Assembly: GCF_004664715.2 (NCBI RefSeq)
Contig: NC_051070.1
Location: 41,628,456-41,692,455, forward strand
Length of the DNA: 64,000 nt
Source of the DNA: Peromyscus leucopus
Taxonomy: Eukaryota > Chordata > Mammalia > Rodentia > Cricetidae
Direction: 5' to 3'
This document shows positions 10,516 through 23,335 of the stretch, piece by piece (within the stretch, counting starts at the first letter, position 1; the number at the start of each line of letters is the position of its first letter). The notes under the pieces were generated by a model. That model saw only the letters and a program-made list of their open reading frames with translations. It had not been told where the DNA came from and searched no databases. A program made the translations under genes and the position numbers.

Positions 10516-13500
10516 TGGTTACCTGTGCTGCATAACCACACATAGTTGGACCCAGGTCCATTTATGACTGGTTAAGCAGAAAGAAATTTCTGTAGCAGAA
10601 CTAGAGCCCTAGTCATTATTATTTAAAATAATTTAATTCTTTCTACCATCATATGTTTCATGGTACAATGCTAATAACTACTGGACAAAAAACAAGAATT
10701 TCTTATTTCAGCAATTTTAATAGGAAAATAGGCACTTTAGCAATCAACCACTGTATTGCAGAAAGCAGCATACTGGTAAATTATTTATTACTTGTCCTCA
10801 AATAATGAAGGTAGGGAGTCCATGGGCTTTACTCATGCACAAGGATTTTGAGCTTTCCTTTAGGAATCATTTAATATGACTTCTAACTCCTTAGGAAAAA
10901 CAGGAAAAAGCAACAACAGTAATTTTCCTTGTAATTAATTTTCATTTTACATGAGCATTTTCGTGTATTTAAATGCAAATGTTTTTAAAAGCTGGTAATA
11001 GAATACAGCATTACTATCACTCTCTATTATACATGTAAATCAATTTGTTCTGTCCTTTAGTCCTTTTCTTCCTATCCCTTTTAAAAATTGGAAAGAGAGG
11101 CTTTCTTTTATTATCCAATTTGTTTAAATTTTATACAGTTATATCCCTTCATACTGCTTTTGTATTATCTATACTATTATTATTTTCCTTCATATTATTT
11201 TTAGGAAGCTAGTTATTTGTCTGGCTTGCCTTATTTCCTTGCTTTGATTAATAACTTTTTTTTTATACATTCTCAAGTAAGTGAGGGAAAAGGTTTTAAT
11301 ATTTGATTTTTCAGAACCATTACCTTTTTCCCTTTCTTTATGTTTTCTATAGTTTCACTGACTTAAACTAAAAGTATTTGCACCCAAGTCTTTACAAGGT
11401 AGCTCTCCACTTGAACTTGGCATTCAGGTGTTGGGGAATTCAAATATATTCTGTTGTAGTTGAGACAAGTTTTCTTTGTGTAGCCCATGCTGGACTTGAT
11501 TAATTGCTACCTTTCTGTCACAGTCTCACAAATGCTGTCAATGCTGTATGAAATACACGCAGATCTAATGCTTTTTATTATTCTTATTTTTTAATATTAT
11601 TCATAACATAAACAGTAAAAGGTTTACTAAAATCATAGTGCTACAATATTTTGATATTTAGTAGAAAAAATGAGGAAAATTTTTATTGGATAACACTTGT
11701 AATATTATTTTTGTTTTATTGTGATTTTACCATTACCATGTAAAATTCTAATATTTCTGTTGATATCAGTAGGTTCAAAATCATATAGAAGACTAAGTCA
11801 ATTTTCCAAATATTATATTTGGATAAGGTAGATTATTTCTAGCTAGAGATGTAAATTCTATAGTTCTCTAAATGTTCTTCAAATATATCATTGATAAATT
11901 CTTCATCTTTTTAGAGAACTTCTTTAATCTTCTCCACTTTTTCTTTACCTCTCAAGTCTTTTATTTTGCTCTTTGGAAATCAGCTTGAACTGTCTGTCAA
12001 CCCTTCTTGCTGAGTTCATAAAGTTCAACCATCATAATTTTATCAATGGCATCTCTCAAGTCCTTTAATTTCTTTTTTCAGAGGTTCACATTTGGTTTTG
12101 TCACATGGATAATTAAACTTTCTCTGAATGCTTTTTTGCTGAATATTTCATATGGATGTTGCTATCTGCCTCACTTCTGCTCAGTTACAAACTTTCTTTC
12201 AAAAATCATGATATTTTTATTAACTGATATCCCAGTTAACTTTATGGATGTTGGGCCTCAATCCTTCCTTCTGGGAGTGTACTTTATAGTATTTCTTATA
12301 TGATGTTCCATGTTTGTCCTTCTTTCAAAGTTCTACGGTTTGTATTCTCAAAAGCAGGTGTTCAGGGGTTATACTAGTGGTGTGTGTTCAAGTTTCATTG
12401 CATCATCATTGTGTTAAGCCAAATCAACCATGCTCTGAAGAGTATTGAATGTTTTCTCTTATACATGTAATATACATTTGTGGACAGCGCATATATACAA
12501 GCAGATGGATGATTGGTGAGACAAGGAATGATGGATGAAGACAGACAAAAGAGGCATATTTGAGAATGAATACAAGTAAAACACAATGATATATCTACAA
12601 GAAAATATCTCCATGAAATTCATTATTTTAAGAATTTAATTAAAATATTTAAAAGGACTGTTATTCAGTTAATACCATTCATTTAAATACTCCTTCTACT
12701 TCATCCTGATCTTCCATGGACGTTTTCCTTTTATTTACAATAACTTGTAAATTCTAATTTTGAAACCATAATTAGTATCTGTGTAATCCACGAGGTCCTT
12801 ATTTCTACACTTTTGTTTTTCATATATTTATGTTATGAATGCTCACTGGGTCTATTTAGTTTGCTTATTATTCTTTGTTTTATTTCTTGTAAGTGCTGTT
12901 TGAGTCTAAGAATGATTTTCAATGATAAACCAGGATCATTGACTTACTTTTAAGAAGTATATTCTAAAAGGTTATATTAAATTGTTCTCATAAGTTCTTA
13001 ATTTAGTTCTTAGGGAACTAAGTAAAAATATACTCCATATAAAAGTTTGATTCTGCAATAAGAAAATTAAAATACCTAACAAATATTTTCTTTCATTAGA
13101 TGGTTATTATTAATTTTATTTATGACAGTGGCAGGCACTCTTCTCTTAGCTGGATATTCAAGGGTGAAAAGGAGCTTCACCATCTGGTAAGGTGAATTAA
13201 ACGTGTAATTATTCATGAGTGTAAAAGTGGAACTATTCTATGAGACATTGTAGGAACAACATCTGTCTAGGAATTATGAGGTCAGGCCAGGGTGAGACTA
13301 AACCTGATGTCTAGGCTGATGTCTGTATCATGTGTAAGAATTCACCAGGTTAATTTCAGGAGGAACAAAGGTCATACCAGAAGTACAAGAGGACCCAAAG
13401 GAGAGGGATATGAGCATGAATACAAAGAGACAGAAGAAGTTTGTTTTTAAAAAGTGGAAAATCTGATTAGACATGAAGCAGGGTAAGAAGCCTGAAAACA

Positions 13501-15580
13501 TGAACAGAGTTCAAATCTTAAGGGTCTAAAATTAGTTTGTGTATTTAAGTACTTATTAGGACATGGACTACTCATCTGTAGTGAAATGTGTGGGTTAAGT
13601 AGAAGAAAGTATTCATACAGGTAAAATATGGGAGAAAGTAATAGATAGAATCAAAGCTAAATTCATTGAAAGTCACTAACAGATGTGGAGCATTAAGGAT
13701 AGAAGAACTACCCAGAATAGCACTATTTTCACAAGGCTTAATTAGAAAATTGGGTAACAAAGAGTCCTTTTTATTGTTTTCCTGTTTGCATTTATCTTCA
13801 AGCTTAAAATTCAACCAATCTCTGTCTATTGTATTTTGCCAGAAGCAAGCAAAGAATAATTTCACATGGTTAATAGACTTTTTGGGGATCTATAGCACGA
13901 ACGATTAATTCTCCTGATCTCATTATTGGCAGAGGAACTTTGAATGTGGCAGTGATGTGACATCAGATATGTACTTTCCTGTGGCCATAATTTCCTATGT
14001 GTGCTTTTGAAAAAGCTGCTTCATTGAGTACAGGTTGTCAATGAAACCAGCAGTTAGTGAAATATAGTGCATAGGTTATGAAATTTAAAAATTAGCAACA
14101 TTTAATTGATTTAGTCTATCAAAGCCATACTGTGTCACAGTATATCGAATTCAAAATCATTTTTATGAAATTATATTCACTTTAGCAACATTATTTGAGA
14201 AAAATGTTTAAAGTAAAAGTGTATTCACAAGCAAAAATAGAAAATGCTGTGTGAAGAATAAAGATGAATTTGAAATGAAAATCATATTTAAGGTAGAGTA
14301 AATACATTCAGTTAAAAATTCGTTGTGATAAAAATGAAACAATTCCAAACACTTAGGTTTAATGGATCCTAAGTATCTAAGCCTCGTTTCTTTCCATCAA
14401 CTCTTCTCTTGAAATTAATATTTTGACAAATAGAGGATTATTTAATGGGAAAAAATGAGGTCTGTGATAGACTGAAATCTTACAACAAAGTAGTTGACAA
14501 TTTCCAAAGACTCAGTACCTACCAGATTCCACAGAGTCAGTAGGTGGCCACTGCCCTTTGATGCTCCTAGATTTTAAAACAATAATTGAACATAACAAAG
14601 TTTCTAAGGACACTGTTAATGATTTTTTTTTATTTTTAATAACTTCCTTCAGTTTCCATGTTTCATTTTAATATTATTAAATATTTAATATTATGTAATA
14701 TTATTTGCATATTCCTTATCCATTTATTCGATCTTTAATCAAAATTAATATGGAGTAAATTAATAGCATTCATTATTTCAAGATAAGGAAACTCTTAGTC
14801 TGATTGAAAGCTAATTAACACTGTCAGACAACAATAAATTGTTAACAAAGGAGAGTATATTTTAACAGCTAATGACACAGTTCACATAGAAATGCTTTTG
14901 GAGTCTAGGAAAGGGTTTTATAATTGTCTTGAATTAGGGACTATGAGATAATGTTTTGAAGCATAATTTTTCCATTAATAAACATTCCCAATCTCTTTTT
15001 CAAAGTCCCTATTCAGCTTGGTTATGAGTCTGAACTTATTTAACCTTTAGCTTATCTATCTTTACTTTCTTATTCCCATTACCTGTTGTAAAAAGTTCAT
15101 ATTGTTACTGTAAGCTAGATTCTGGCATCCTGTAATGACATCATTGAAAGGATCCTATAAAGTAAAGCCTCAATAAAGCATGTGGTTCATTTGCACAAAT
15201 TAGCCAGCACTCTCATTACAAGTACATTGCAGTACATTTTCCAGTCTCATCCAGTCATCCTCATGGGCTTAAAAAAAGTAAATCTAGATATAATGCTCTG
15301 TCTGTCAAGAACATAGAACAGACCTCTACACCAGCTCATATTAAAGAAAACCACGTGAGTTTAATGTTCATATTTGCCAATGGTAGGTGCTTGTATTTCA
15401 TGCTAAGTTCATGATGATCTCACAGACACACTTTCATCCCCCCATTCTCTTTTGTTATTCTCTAAATTTCAAAGCAAATTAAATTTAAAAAAAAGTAATT
15501 TGTGAAATCTTATTTTCACACAAAAATAAAATAATAGTTGAGCCACTCAGGTTTTCATAAAATAGCCACGAGTATAATAA
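10516..15580. other. AT-rich unassigned DNA with one ancient B1
   Basis: Apart from an ancient B1 trace at 11455-11545, I saw no gene or clear repeat in this 5 kb. Open frames at 12046-12303, 13572-13865 and 13666-13908 are 80-97 codons, the last two overlapping on opposite strands, with no motif. The block 11930-12330 on the minus strand might be very old L1 but is too diverged to call. Confidence 0.5.
11455..11545 (-). mobile_element. Ancient B1-like SINE fragment
   Basis: 'gagacaagttttctttgtgtagcccatgctgg' (11462-11493) has the minus-strand B1 order (gagacagggtttctctgtgtagc, ccaggctgg), heavily mutated. Confidence 0.55.
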
Positions 15581-15589
15581 CAACAAGTG

Positions 15590-15960
15590 GGAGCCTGGAG
15601 AGGTAGGTAAATTATAAATTCACTTTCTACACTTCTAGAAGGCCTAGGTTTAGTTTCCAGCACCCACATTCACATGGCTTAGAGCAACCCTAGATCCAGG
15701 GCATCTTCTAGACTTCAAAGGCACTATATTGCGGGTGGTGGTGATACAATCCTTTAATCCCAGGACTAAGGCAGAGCCAAGTGGATCTTTGTAAGTTTGA
15801 GGACAGCCTGGTCTACAGAGCGAGCTCCAGTATCAGCACCAAAACTACAGAGAAAAAACCTGTCTCAAAAACAAAAACCAAAAAAGCAAAAAAAGGTACT
15901 ATATGTAAGTACAGACACACAGACAGACAAGCATAAACACATTTTTAAAAATTAAAAGTA
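15590..15960 (+). mobile_element. B2/B3-like SINE split by a B1 insertion
   Basis: The left part (15590-15719) has the tRNA-derived B2/B3 layout: 'agcctggagaggtaggt', 'tagtttccagcacccac', 'cacatggct'. The right part (15905-15960) has the acetyl-type 'acagacacacagacagacaagc' tail. The B1 at 15731-15894 interrupts it. Divergence marks the host SINE as old. Confidence 0.65.
15731..15894 (+). mobile_element. B1 SINE, nested, with target duplication
   Basis: A 7SL-derived B1 runs from 'cgggtggtgg' through 'ctttaatccca' and 'cagcctggtctacagag' to the 'acctgtctcaaaaa' tail. A duplication GGCACTATAT (15720-15729) and GGTACTATAT (15895-15904), one mismatch in ten, brackets it. The insertion splits a B2/B3-like SINE. 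Confidence 0.88.
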
Positions 15961-16429
15961 ATTCTAATAGCAGAGTAACTGAGATGACTGTTGGATAGAT
16001 GCTTCCTCTCTATAAAACACATTTGCATTTAACAGACTTTCTGCCTAACATTATTTATACTAATATTTTCTTCTACAGCCATACTAACGAATGTGCCCAA
16101 TCTCATTTTACCCATGATTTCCATACTTCGGACTCCACAAAGATAGTTAGGAGATGTTACCCTGCATGTGCTGCTGGTTGAGAGGGAACTGGGAATAATA
16201 CAGAGGAGGGCCTGTTTGTGCTGCTTCCATACATGAAAGCACTAGTTCATCTGGTGTTTTATTTGTAGAGTTTCTTTTAAGGACCAATGTTCCTTGATAA
16301 AGTTTGATTGACAGTAGAGATCTACTAGAATGTTAATAGCTGTGTGTCTCCAGTTCTGCTCAACAATTATACAATTATAGTCCATAACTAACTTTTATGT
16401 ATGCAAGCATTTTTTTGTTCTTTTTATTT

Positions 16430-16515
16430 TGCTTTTAAACAGAACCTCACTATTTAGGTCAGTATGACCTATCGCATCCTGTGATCCACCAGCCTCTGCA
16501 TCCAGAAAACGATGA
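16430..16515 (-). mobile_element. Ancient B1-like monomer
   Basis: 'aacagaacctcactatttaggtcag' (16439-16463) and 'gatccaccagcctctgc' (16482-16498) follow minus-strand B1 order but are heavily mutated. The call is tentative. Confidence 0.4.
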
Positions 16516-16844
16516 TTACATAAGTCTTCAATGATCCCCAATTATTAGCCAATTTATCAACATTTATAAACCGTATTGAAAGCATCTGGGAAGAAGAAAT
16601 AAAGAAATCATAGTTCAACTAGGACGCACAGAACAGAATTAACGTTTGATCCAAGTTCTGTTTTTTTCTAAATAAAGTACATTCCATACTCTGCTAATAT
16701 AATTAATAATCAAGTAACTGTTGGTGCAGGCACATTTCCTAAGTCACACTCAGCCCCTAATAAATTAATATGGGAAATATTTCACTAATAGATAATATTT
16801 TCTATTTTGATCTAGTTAATGACATTTGTAAATATTTATTTCTT

Positions 16845-17010
16845 ATTGTATATTGGTACATGTGAGTGCAGTTGTCTATGGAGGCTAGAAGAGGATGTGA
16901 AGTACTCTGCTGCTGGAGCTGAACTGTGACCCTCCTGTGGGAGGTAAGGGAACTGAACATGGTTCCCCTGCAAGTGCAGCATGTGATGTCAACTTTGATT
17001 TTTCAGCCAT
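16845..17010 (-). mobile_element. B3-like SINE
   Basis: On the minus strand the segment follows the B3/B2 body: 'gtgcagttgtctatggaggctagaagagg' (16867-16895) matches the usual tail-proximal block, followed by the 'gaactgaacatggttcc' part. It is old. Confidence 0.5.
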
Positions 17011-17257
17011 TCCTCAATGCTTAGTTAATTATTTTTAATAGATATATTTGAGGATTCCTAACAAAAAATACATGGTAATGTTCATTTTCATTCCTGCTAT
17101 AAACAGGCAAGAACAAATTAAGATATAACACTAAGAATTTAGAATTATTCTAATAAATTCAAATTTTAATTTTTACATTGGAGGATATGTTTTAAAGGAA
17201 AGCAATGACTATAATTAAAGGTCTTGTATATTACTTTCAAATTCTATTTCATGTGTT

Positions 17258-17423
17258 AATAGTTTCTTTTTTTTTTTTTCCTCGAGACAGGGTTTCTCTG
17301 TGTGCCTCTCCTGGAACTCACTTTGGAGACCAGGCTGGCCTCAAACTCACAGAGATCTGCCTGCCTCTGCCTCCCAAGTGCTGGGATTAAAGGCGTGTGC
17401 CACCACCGCCCGGCAATAGTTTC
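17258..17423 (-). mobile_element. B1 SINE with 9-bp target duplication
   Basis: A poly(T) head, 'gagacagggtttctctgtgtgc', 'ccaggctggcctc', 'gggattaaaggcgtgtgccacc' and 'cgcccggc' show a well-preserved minus-strand B1 (17267-17414). AATAGTTTC is repeated exactly at 17258-17266 and 17415-17423. Its good match to B1 suggests a fairly young insertion. Confidence 0.95.
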
Positions 17424-20330
17424 ATATTGCAACAAACTCAAGTTATTTCTTACTAGACCAAAAACTAGTAAATTTCTACCATTGATTTTTTTAATTTATA
17501 TTTAACTATGTTTTTTTCTGAACATATGTTGGCATTTGGCACAAGTGTGGCTACCTGCAGTATGAATATTTTTGTTTCTCTCAAATTGAATTGACGCCAG
17601 AGTCAGCTGAAGTTGTCTGTTATGTTTTAAACATTCATCTATTGATCTACTCAGAACTCTTTCAGACAACAGAGAGATTAGTAATGCTTCAGTGTAGGCT
17701 GCCAATTATCCCCATTTAATAAATATTTCCAACTTGTTGAACTATCCAAGCCTGAAGAACATAACTGTGTCAGAGGCGTTTCAGCTTGGCCAGCATTCAT
17801 GTACTGGACTTAAGAGTTCCTGACCAAGGTCTTATGAAATGTTAAGATAATTACAACTGTGGCATTTATTAATAAAAGATATTTTCAATATGTCAAAGAA
17901 GTTAACACTTCCTTGTGTCCACGTTGTAATACATCACACAAATAACAATGAGTTTAATTTTTCAATCTCCTCTTTTTCACTAGAAATTCAGTGTGTGTGT
18001 GACTGGATGTGTTGTAATGAACGCTATTTTGATGGATAGAGACAAAGGAAAAACTCAGGAAATCTCTATGATTACATTGATGATGACATTTATACATGTA
18101 TGTATTTAGTTACTATTTTTGGTGGTATAAAATAAGAATGATTACAATGTACTTTCACTAATTATATGATATTTAGGCCTACTTCTTTTAAATACCCCAT
18201 AATAAGACATGCATTATGATACTTTAAAAATTCTAATATTTATTGAGATTTCCTCTTAGCTAAATTCAAAAGTATACATGTAGATAGATAGTCCTATACT
18301 TACAAACAGCCCTAAATATTATAATGTATTTGGTTTTGAATTTGGCATTTCACTTGAAAATGAAATTTGTCAAAATTATCAAACTGTTATATAATGTGTT
18401 TTTTTAAATATGTTAATAATTATGTTACTAATGTCATTTGCTGAATATTTAAGGCATTCCAGAAAGTGGGCTGCTCACAGACTATCTTAATATTTAATTT
18501 TTATTTATGTATTGTTTTTGATTCAGTTTTACATAGAAGAAGAAAGGCTAGTGGAGTGACATTTCCAACCTTAGCTATATTTTGATTATTTTTAGTACTG
18601 ATCTATGTATGTATGTTCTTTGTGTTCTTTGTGTTGAACTAAGGACCTCACAGGTACTACCTATTAACCATGTAGATAACTGATATGCAACTGGAGTCAT
18701 ATGTTCCTGGTATAAGCAGTCTTACTTAACCAAGGGCCACTAAAAGACATATATGGAATGAAAATTGATGTAAGCATCATTAATTTACAAAGCTAGTCTC
18801 TGCTCCAAGTGAGCATTAATTATTTTAAAAGCAGAGAGAAAGATTAACAATACTACAAGCGGTATTTTTTTCTAGTTAATAATAGAGAACTTTTAAAATT
18901 CTTCACAGAAACCCGATACTTTGATTCATCCTGAACACATGTACTGAGCAGATGGCATTATGAATCTGTTACTATTTCTCATGCTAACCTGCCCTGAATT
19001 TTAAGAAATAATATACTTTAAAGAATTACATAGATCTTTCAAGAAAATGAATTTTTATTTTCAAAAGTTGTTATGGGCATGGGTACTGCTTTATTACTTG
19101 TGGCTGTCCTGTGTATTGCAAATTAATTTTAAGTAAAATTTTAAAAGAAGCTTTAAAACTATGATATCTGCATCTTTTTTGTAGTATAGATTGCTAAGTA
19201 ACTGATAACAGAAAGTCTCAATGGAATTCTCATCATGACATGGAATTTTAGAGACATGCTGATGTGCCCTCTGACCACAAACATACAAACAATACCATAT
19301 TTCACCAAGGTCTGTCAATTTTCCTCAATGAAATGTCCTCTCTTTGTCTAATTTTCTTAAAGTCTCAGTCTAAATTCGACATAAAATGGAAGATGCACTT
19401 GAGATTTAGTGAACTACCTAGACTTCCTACTTTTTAGTATTTATTCAGAATATCACAATAAATTTCTATTTAAAAGAAATGATCGATGCTGAGTGCATTT
19501 CCAAGATGATTCTCAAAAATGAATCTTGGAAAATATTCATAAAAATATCAGCAAGATAGCACATATTATAAACAAATACTGGATATATAAAAGCTGTGAG
19601 TTTTGTTGTTAGAAAACTGCAAATTGACTATTCACATAAAGTTAACCTTCTAGCATTTTTGCATCTCCCAAATACTTCCTATGACAAAACATTTGAATAC
19701 AAAATGAGAAATACACTATACTAAAACTGTAAGAAGAGAACAATACAATTAGGTAGAGAACCTGAAATCATATCTTAGGGATATTCAGCATGTGTTGATG
19801 ACTTAAATTTGTTTATAAAAAATAGACTTTCCCAGGGCTGTTAATATATTCTGAGATGTATAACATTGAATGATCTCATAAAAGGTTTAAAGAGAATAAA
19901 ACTAAACATGAAGGATACAAGAGTTGAAAACTAACTCCAGTAAATGGGCACATACCTTTGTACATATAGACAGCAACTCAGTGTGCTTGAAACAAGAGCA
20001 CATGAATTTATGAGTGGAAATTGGTGGCGGGTGGTTGGGTTGGGAGCAAAAGAAATGGCAAATGGAGATGTTAGTCTCTGCAGTGACCAGAGCTAGCATA
20101 CTGATGATTCATGTGCAGCAAGAAAGAAATTTGGCTCAACAGGACTCAGTAGCCCATGGTGGTTCAAATCCCAGGCAATTTATGGTAAGCATATTTAAAT
20201 ACAGTACAGTTTGGGGGAAAAAATCCAGTTTAACAAAACCCTCTATGCACAGGAATGTATAACTATGTTGAAACTCTTCTCAAAATACATTTCACTTCTT
20301 TCATGAAGATTAGTTCTAGAGAGAGACTAT
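17424..20330. other. AT-rich unassigned DNA
   Basis: No gene, RNA gene or clear repeat was identified. A weak tRNA-SINE-like trace lies near 18600-18690. Open frames are below 83 codons with no motif. Confidence 0.5.
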
Positions 20331-20852
20331 GTGTTATGTGGTGGTATTGTGTTCCCCAAAATATTGTGCACCCTAATAAATTTATCTGGGGTCAGAGAAC
20401 AGACAGTCACTAGATACAGAGGCTAGAAAAATGATGGCACTCACACCTTTAATCCTATCATTCCAGAGACAGAAATCCCTCAATCTCTGTGAGTTTAAGG
20501 CCACACTGGAAAAAGCCAGGCATGGTGACACATGCCTTTAATCCCAGAAAGAGAGCCTTTAATCCCAGGGAGTGAGGCAGAAAGCAGAGAGGTATATAAG
20601 GCCTGAAGATCAGGAACTAGAAGCATTTGGCTGGTTAAGCTTTCAGGCTTCTAGCAGCACAGTTCAGCTGAGAGCCATTTGGATATGAGGACACAGCGGC
20701 TTCCAGTCTGAGTATACAGGATCAGCTGAGAAGTTGGCCAGGTGAGGTTAGCTATGACTTGTTCTGCCTCTGATCTTCCAGTGTTCCCCCCAATACCTGG
20801 CTCAGGTTTAATTTTATTAATAAGAACTTTTAAGATTCATGCTACAGTGTTA
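20331..20852 (+). mobile_element. ERVK-type solo LTR (family B), 6-bp duplication
   Basis: The LTR (20337-20846) starts TGTGGTGGTATTGTGTTCCC and ends AAGATTCATGCTACA. GTGTTA is repeated exactly on both sides (20331-20336, 20847-20852), a 6-bp duplication as expected for class II retroviruses. No internal sequence adjoins it, so LTR-LTR recombination left a solo copy. It carries AATAAA at 20374 and a TATA-like GGTATATAAG at 20591-20600. Two or more B1-like 'cctttaatccca' modules lie in the middle. Sister copies are at 48819-49327 and 62920-63396; 31956 is a relative. Confidence 0.93.
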
Positions 20853-21109
20853 TCTTAAGGGTCTAGGGAAGTAAAATCTCTCCTTTTGGATGGACAGTTC
20901 TATGTGTTTAACATTCCTGGTTTTCCTCTTGCTTATCTGTGATTACAAGTTCTTTGTCTTCCCAACAAGTGGATTTGACTAAAACACATTATATGCATGT
21001 ATGGAATTTTCTCAACAGTACAGACAAAAACAGAAAATGAGAAAAAGTAAAAAATAAAAAATATAAAACAAAGAAACAAAAAACAAACAAACAGAAAGCG
21101 TGTATAAGT

Positions 21110-21474
21110 TGCTTGGGCTTATCTTGGTGTCTTTTGCTGTGAAGAGACACCATGACCACAGCAACTCTTATAAGGGAAAACATTTCACTGAGGCTGGCTT
21201 ACAGTTTCAGAAGCTTTGTCCATTGTCATTATGGCAGGGAGCATGGTAGCTCAGAGGCAGAGGTAAGCCAGAAAAAGTATTTACCCCCTAATCCTCAGGC
21301 AACTGCAGAGAGGGTCATTCAGCCTAGTGTGGGCATTAGAAATCTCAAAGCCCACCCCAGTGACACACCTCCTCCAATGACACACCTCCTACTCCTTTCA
21401 AACTGTTCACCAACTAGAGACTAAGCATTTTAATATATGAGCCTATGGGAGGCATTCTCATTCCAACCACCACA
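21110..21474 (-). mobile_element. MaLR (MT-like) LTR
   Basis: Read on the minus strand, it starts TGTGGTGGTTGGAATGAG, passes a GTGTGTCACTGGGGTGGG block and ends in the 'ggtgtcttttgctgtgaagagacacc' complement. These blocks are shared with copies at 2381, 36675 and 38830. A local repeat of 'tgacacacctcctcc' (21361, 21378) lies inside. MaLR assignment rests on overall layout. Confidence 0.7.
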
Positions 21475-21508
21475 GGAATAATGTTGTATGCTTGTACATG
21501 TATGTGTT

Positions 21509-21516
21509 TGTACATG

Positions 21517-21560
<44 letters not shown>
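21509..21560 (+). repeat. (TG)n microsatellite
   Basis: About 20 uninterrupted TG units follow a degenerate 'tgtacatgtatgtgtttgtacatg' lead. Confidence 0.98.
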
Positions 21561-21563
<3 letters not shown>

Positions 21564-23281
21564 AAGAAAAGGAGATGACACCCAAACTTCCTAAATTACT
21601 TCATACTGCTATTCCCAAAGGTTCTCCACCTTGGTTCATCTTCTTTAGATAAGACAAATCACATTTCCGTGATATGAATATGAACAAGTGCTCCAAGCAC
21701 CTCAAATAAAATATTCTAAATTAAAATCTCAGGAAGGGAGCTCATTTTCTGTTTTCCCATAAGTAGACAGAATCTCTTCTGTATTCCATACTGGCACTTC
21801 ACATTTTAATTTTAATACGTATAAAACCTTGCTTTCCTCCAACATCCCGGCAGAGCTGTTCAAGTGAAGCAGGGATAAAATTACACACAGGTTATAACGT
21901 CTCAGTCCCAATGCGTTTGGAGAGAGCATGGTTAAAAAAAAGGAGAGAGCTAACAAAAAAGGCAGAGATGCAGAAAAGGAGACTATACATTGTTAATGTT
22001 GTGGTGATGAATCTTTGTGAAACGAACACATTAATTTCCAAACAAAGAAAAAGAAGAGGAGGGAACATTTATCTTCAAGTCATTATGAAAGGAGAATTCA
22101 TACAGAAGCATATTTTCTTCATTCCAAAATGCTTTATTTTTTTTCTGGCATTTTACTAGAAAAATCACAAGACATCTAAGTGGGTCAGGTTATCAGAATA
22201 CAAATGAGATGTTGTATTATCACATAGTAGAAAAAACAGAAAGTTCCCACAAAGTAGCAAAATGGTACCTTGTCAGTCCTCGCCTTTACAGGGTAATCAT
22301 TCCCAAAAGCCACAAAAATATTCTGATCTCATAATTTTAAACCATAAAAAATAGCAGTAGAAATTGAAATTTTAAAATTCAAATCCATGTAATAGGAATT
22401 GCATGTATTGTCTAACTCTGCAAGTACAAGCCCCATTTTTCTTAGTCTGTTAGGGGTAGCCCCTTGTAGAGGCAGAATACACTTTCATGTTATTGGTTAT
22501 ATAAATATTAATATTTGAGTTTTGTAATATTGAGGAAAATGTAACAAAATCTTAATAGTTCCACTATGTATCTGAAAACTGGATTGATAAATTGATTGCC
22601 AGAAGAATGACTGGGTGAAGAAATTTGGACATATTTAACCATATAGTTAACAATTTGGTTTTCTGTTAGTGTTTGGGAGATCATGTTTCAGAGTCTCCAG
22701 GCATTTTTCAGATGTGCAGAATAAATACAGCATGAACAAAAAAGTCATGAATTTTTAGTCTTTCATTTAGGAAATCTTACTATCATAGGAAGAAAGTCTC
22801 CATCCTTCATTAAAGAAGTCACTGAACCAGGACTCTTATATGATAGACAATCCACAGTTCAGCACCAGAAATTTTCTAAGCTATATACATTGAATTTGTA
22901 TTTCTATATGAGTTTCTATTTAAATTTTTCGATTTTATTTTTTAAATGAGAGCAGTGACTTTGATCTCAAATATTGAAGTAAATCTCAGAAAATAATACC
23001 TACCTAGCTAAAGATCTAGAAAAAAACATTGAAAGTAAATAAGGCAAGAACATATGTTAATGGAAGTAGCTTAAACATGAATCAATGGAGGTAATGTCTT
23101 CATTTATTTTTTAAATTGCTGAATCAGATAATGCTAAAAGGCTGGTTTAAAACAACCATGTGTTTAAATTTTAATCTTCTAATCTTGTATATGGAGACTA
23201 TTACATCATTTGTGTACTCTCTCTTCATCCTGTCTTCTTTCTCCATCTCAAATTCATGGACTCTTTTTTTTACTAGTGTTG

Positions 23282-23283
<2 letters not shown>

Positions 23284-23334
<51 letters not shown>
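23284..23334 (+). repeat. (CA)n microsatellite
   Basis: About 25 uninterrupted CA units. Four open frames on both strands cross it and translate as Thr-His or Val-Cys repeats, which shows they are not genes. Confidence 0.98.
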
Positions 23335-23335
<1 letters not shown>

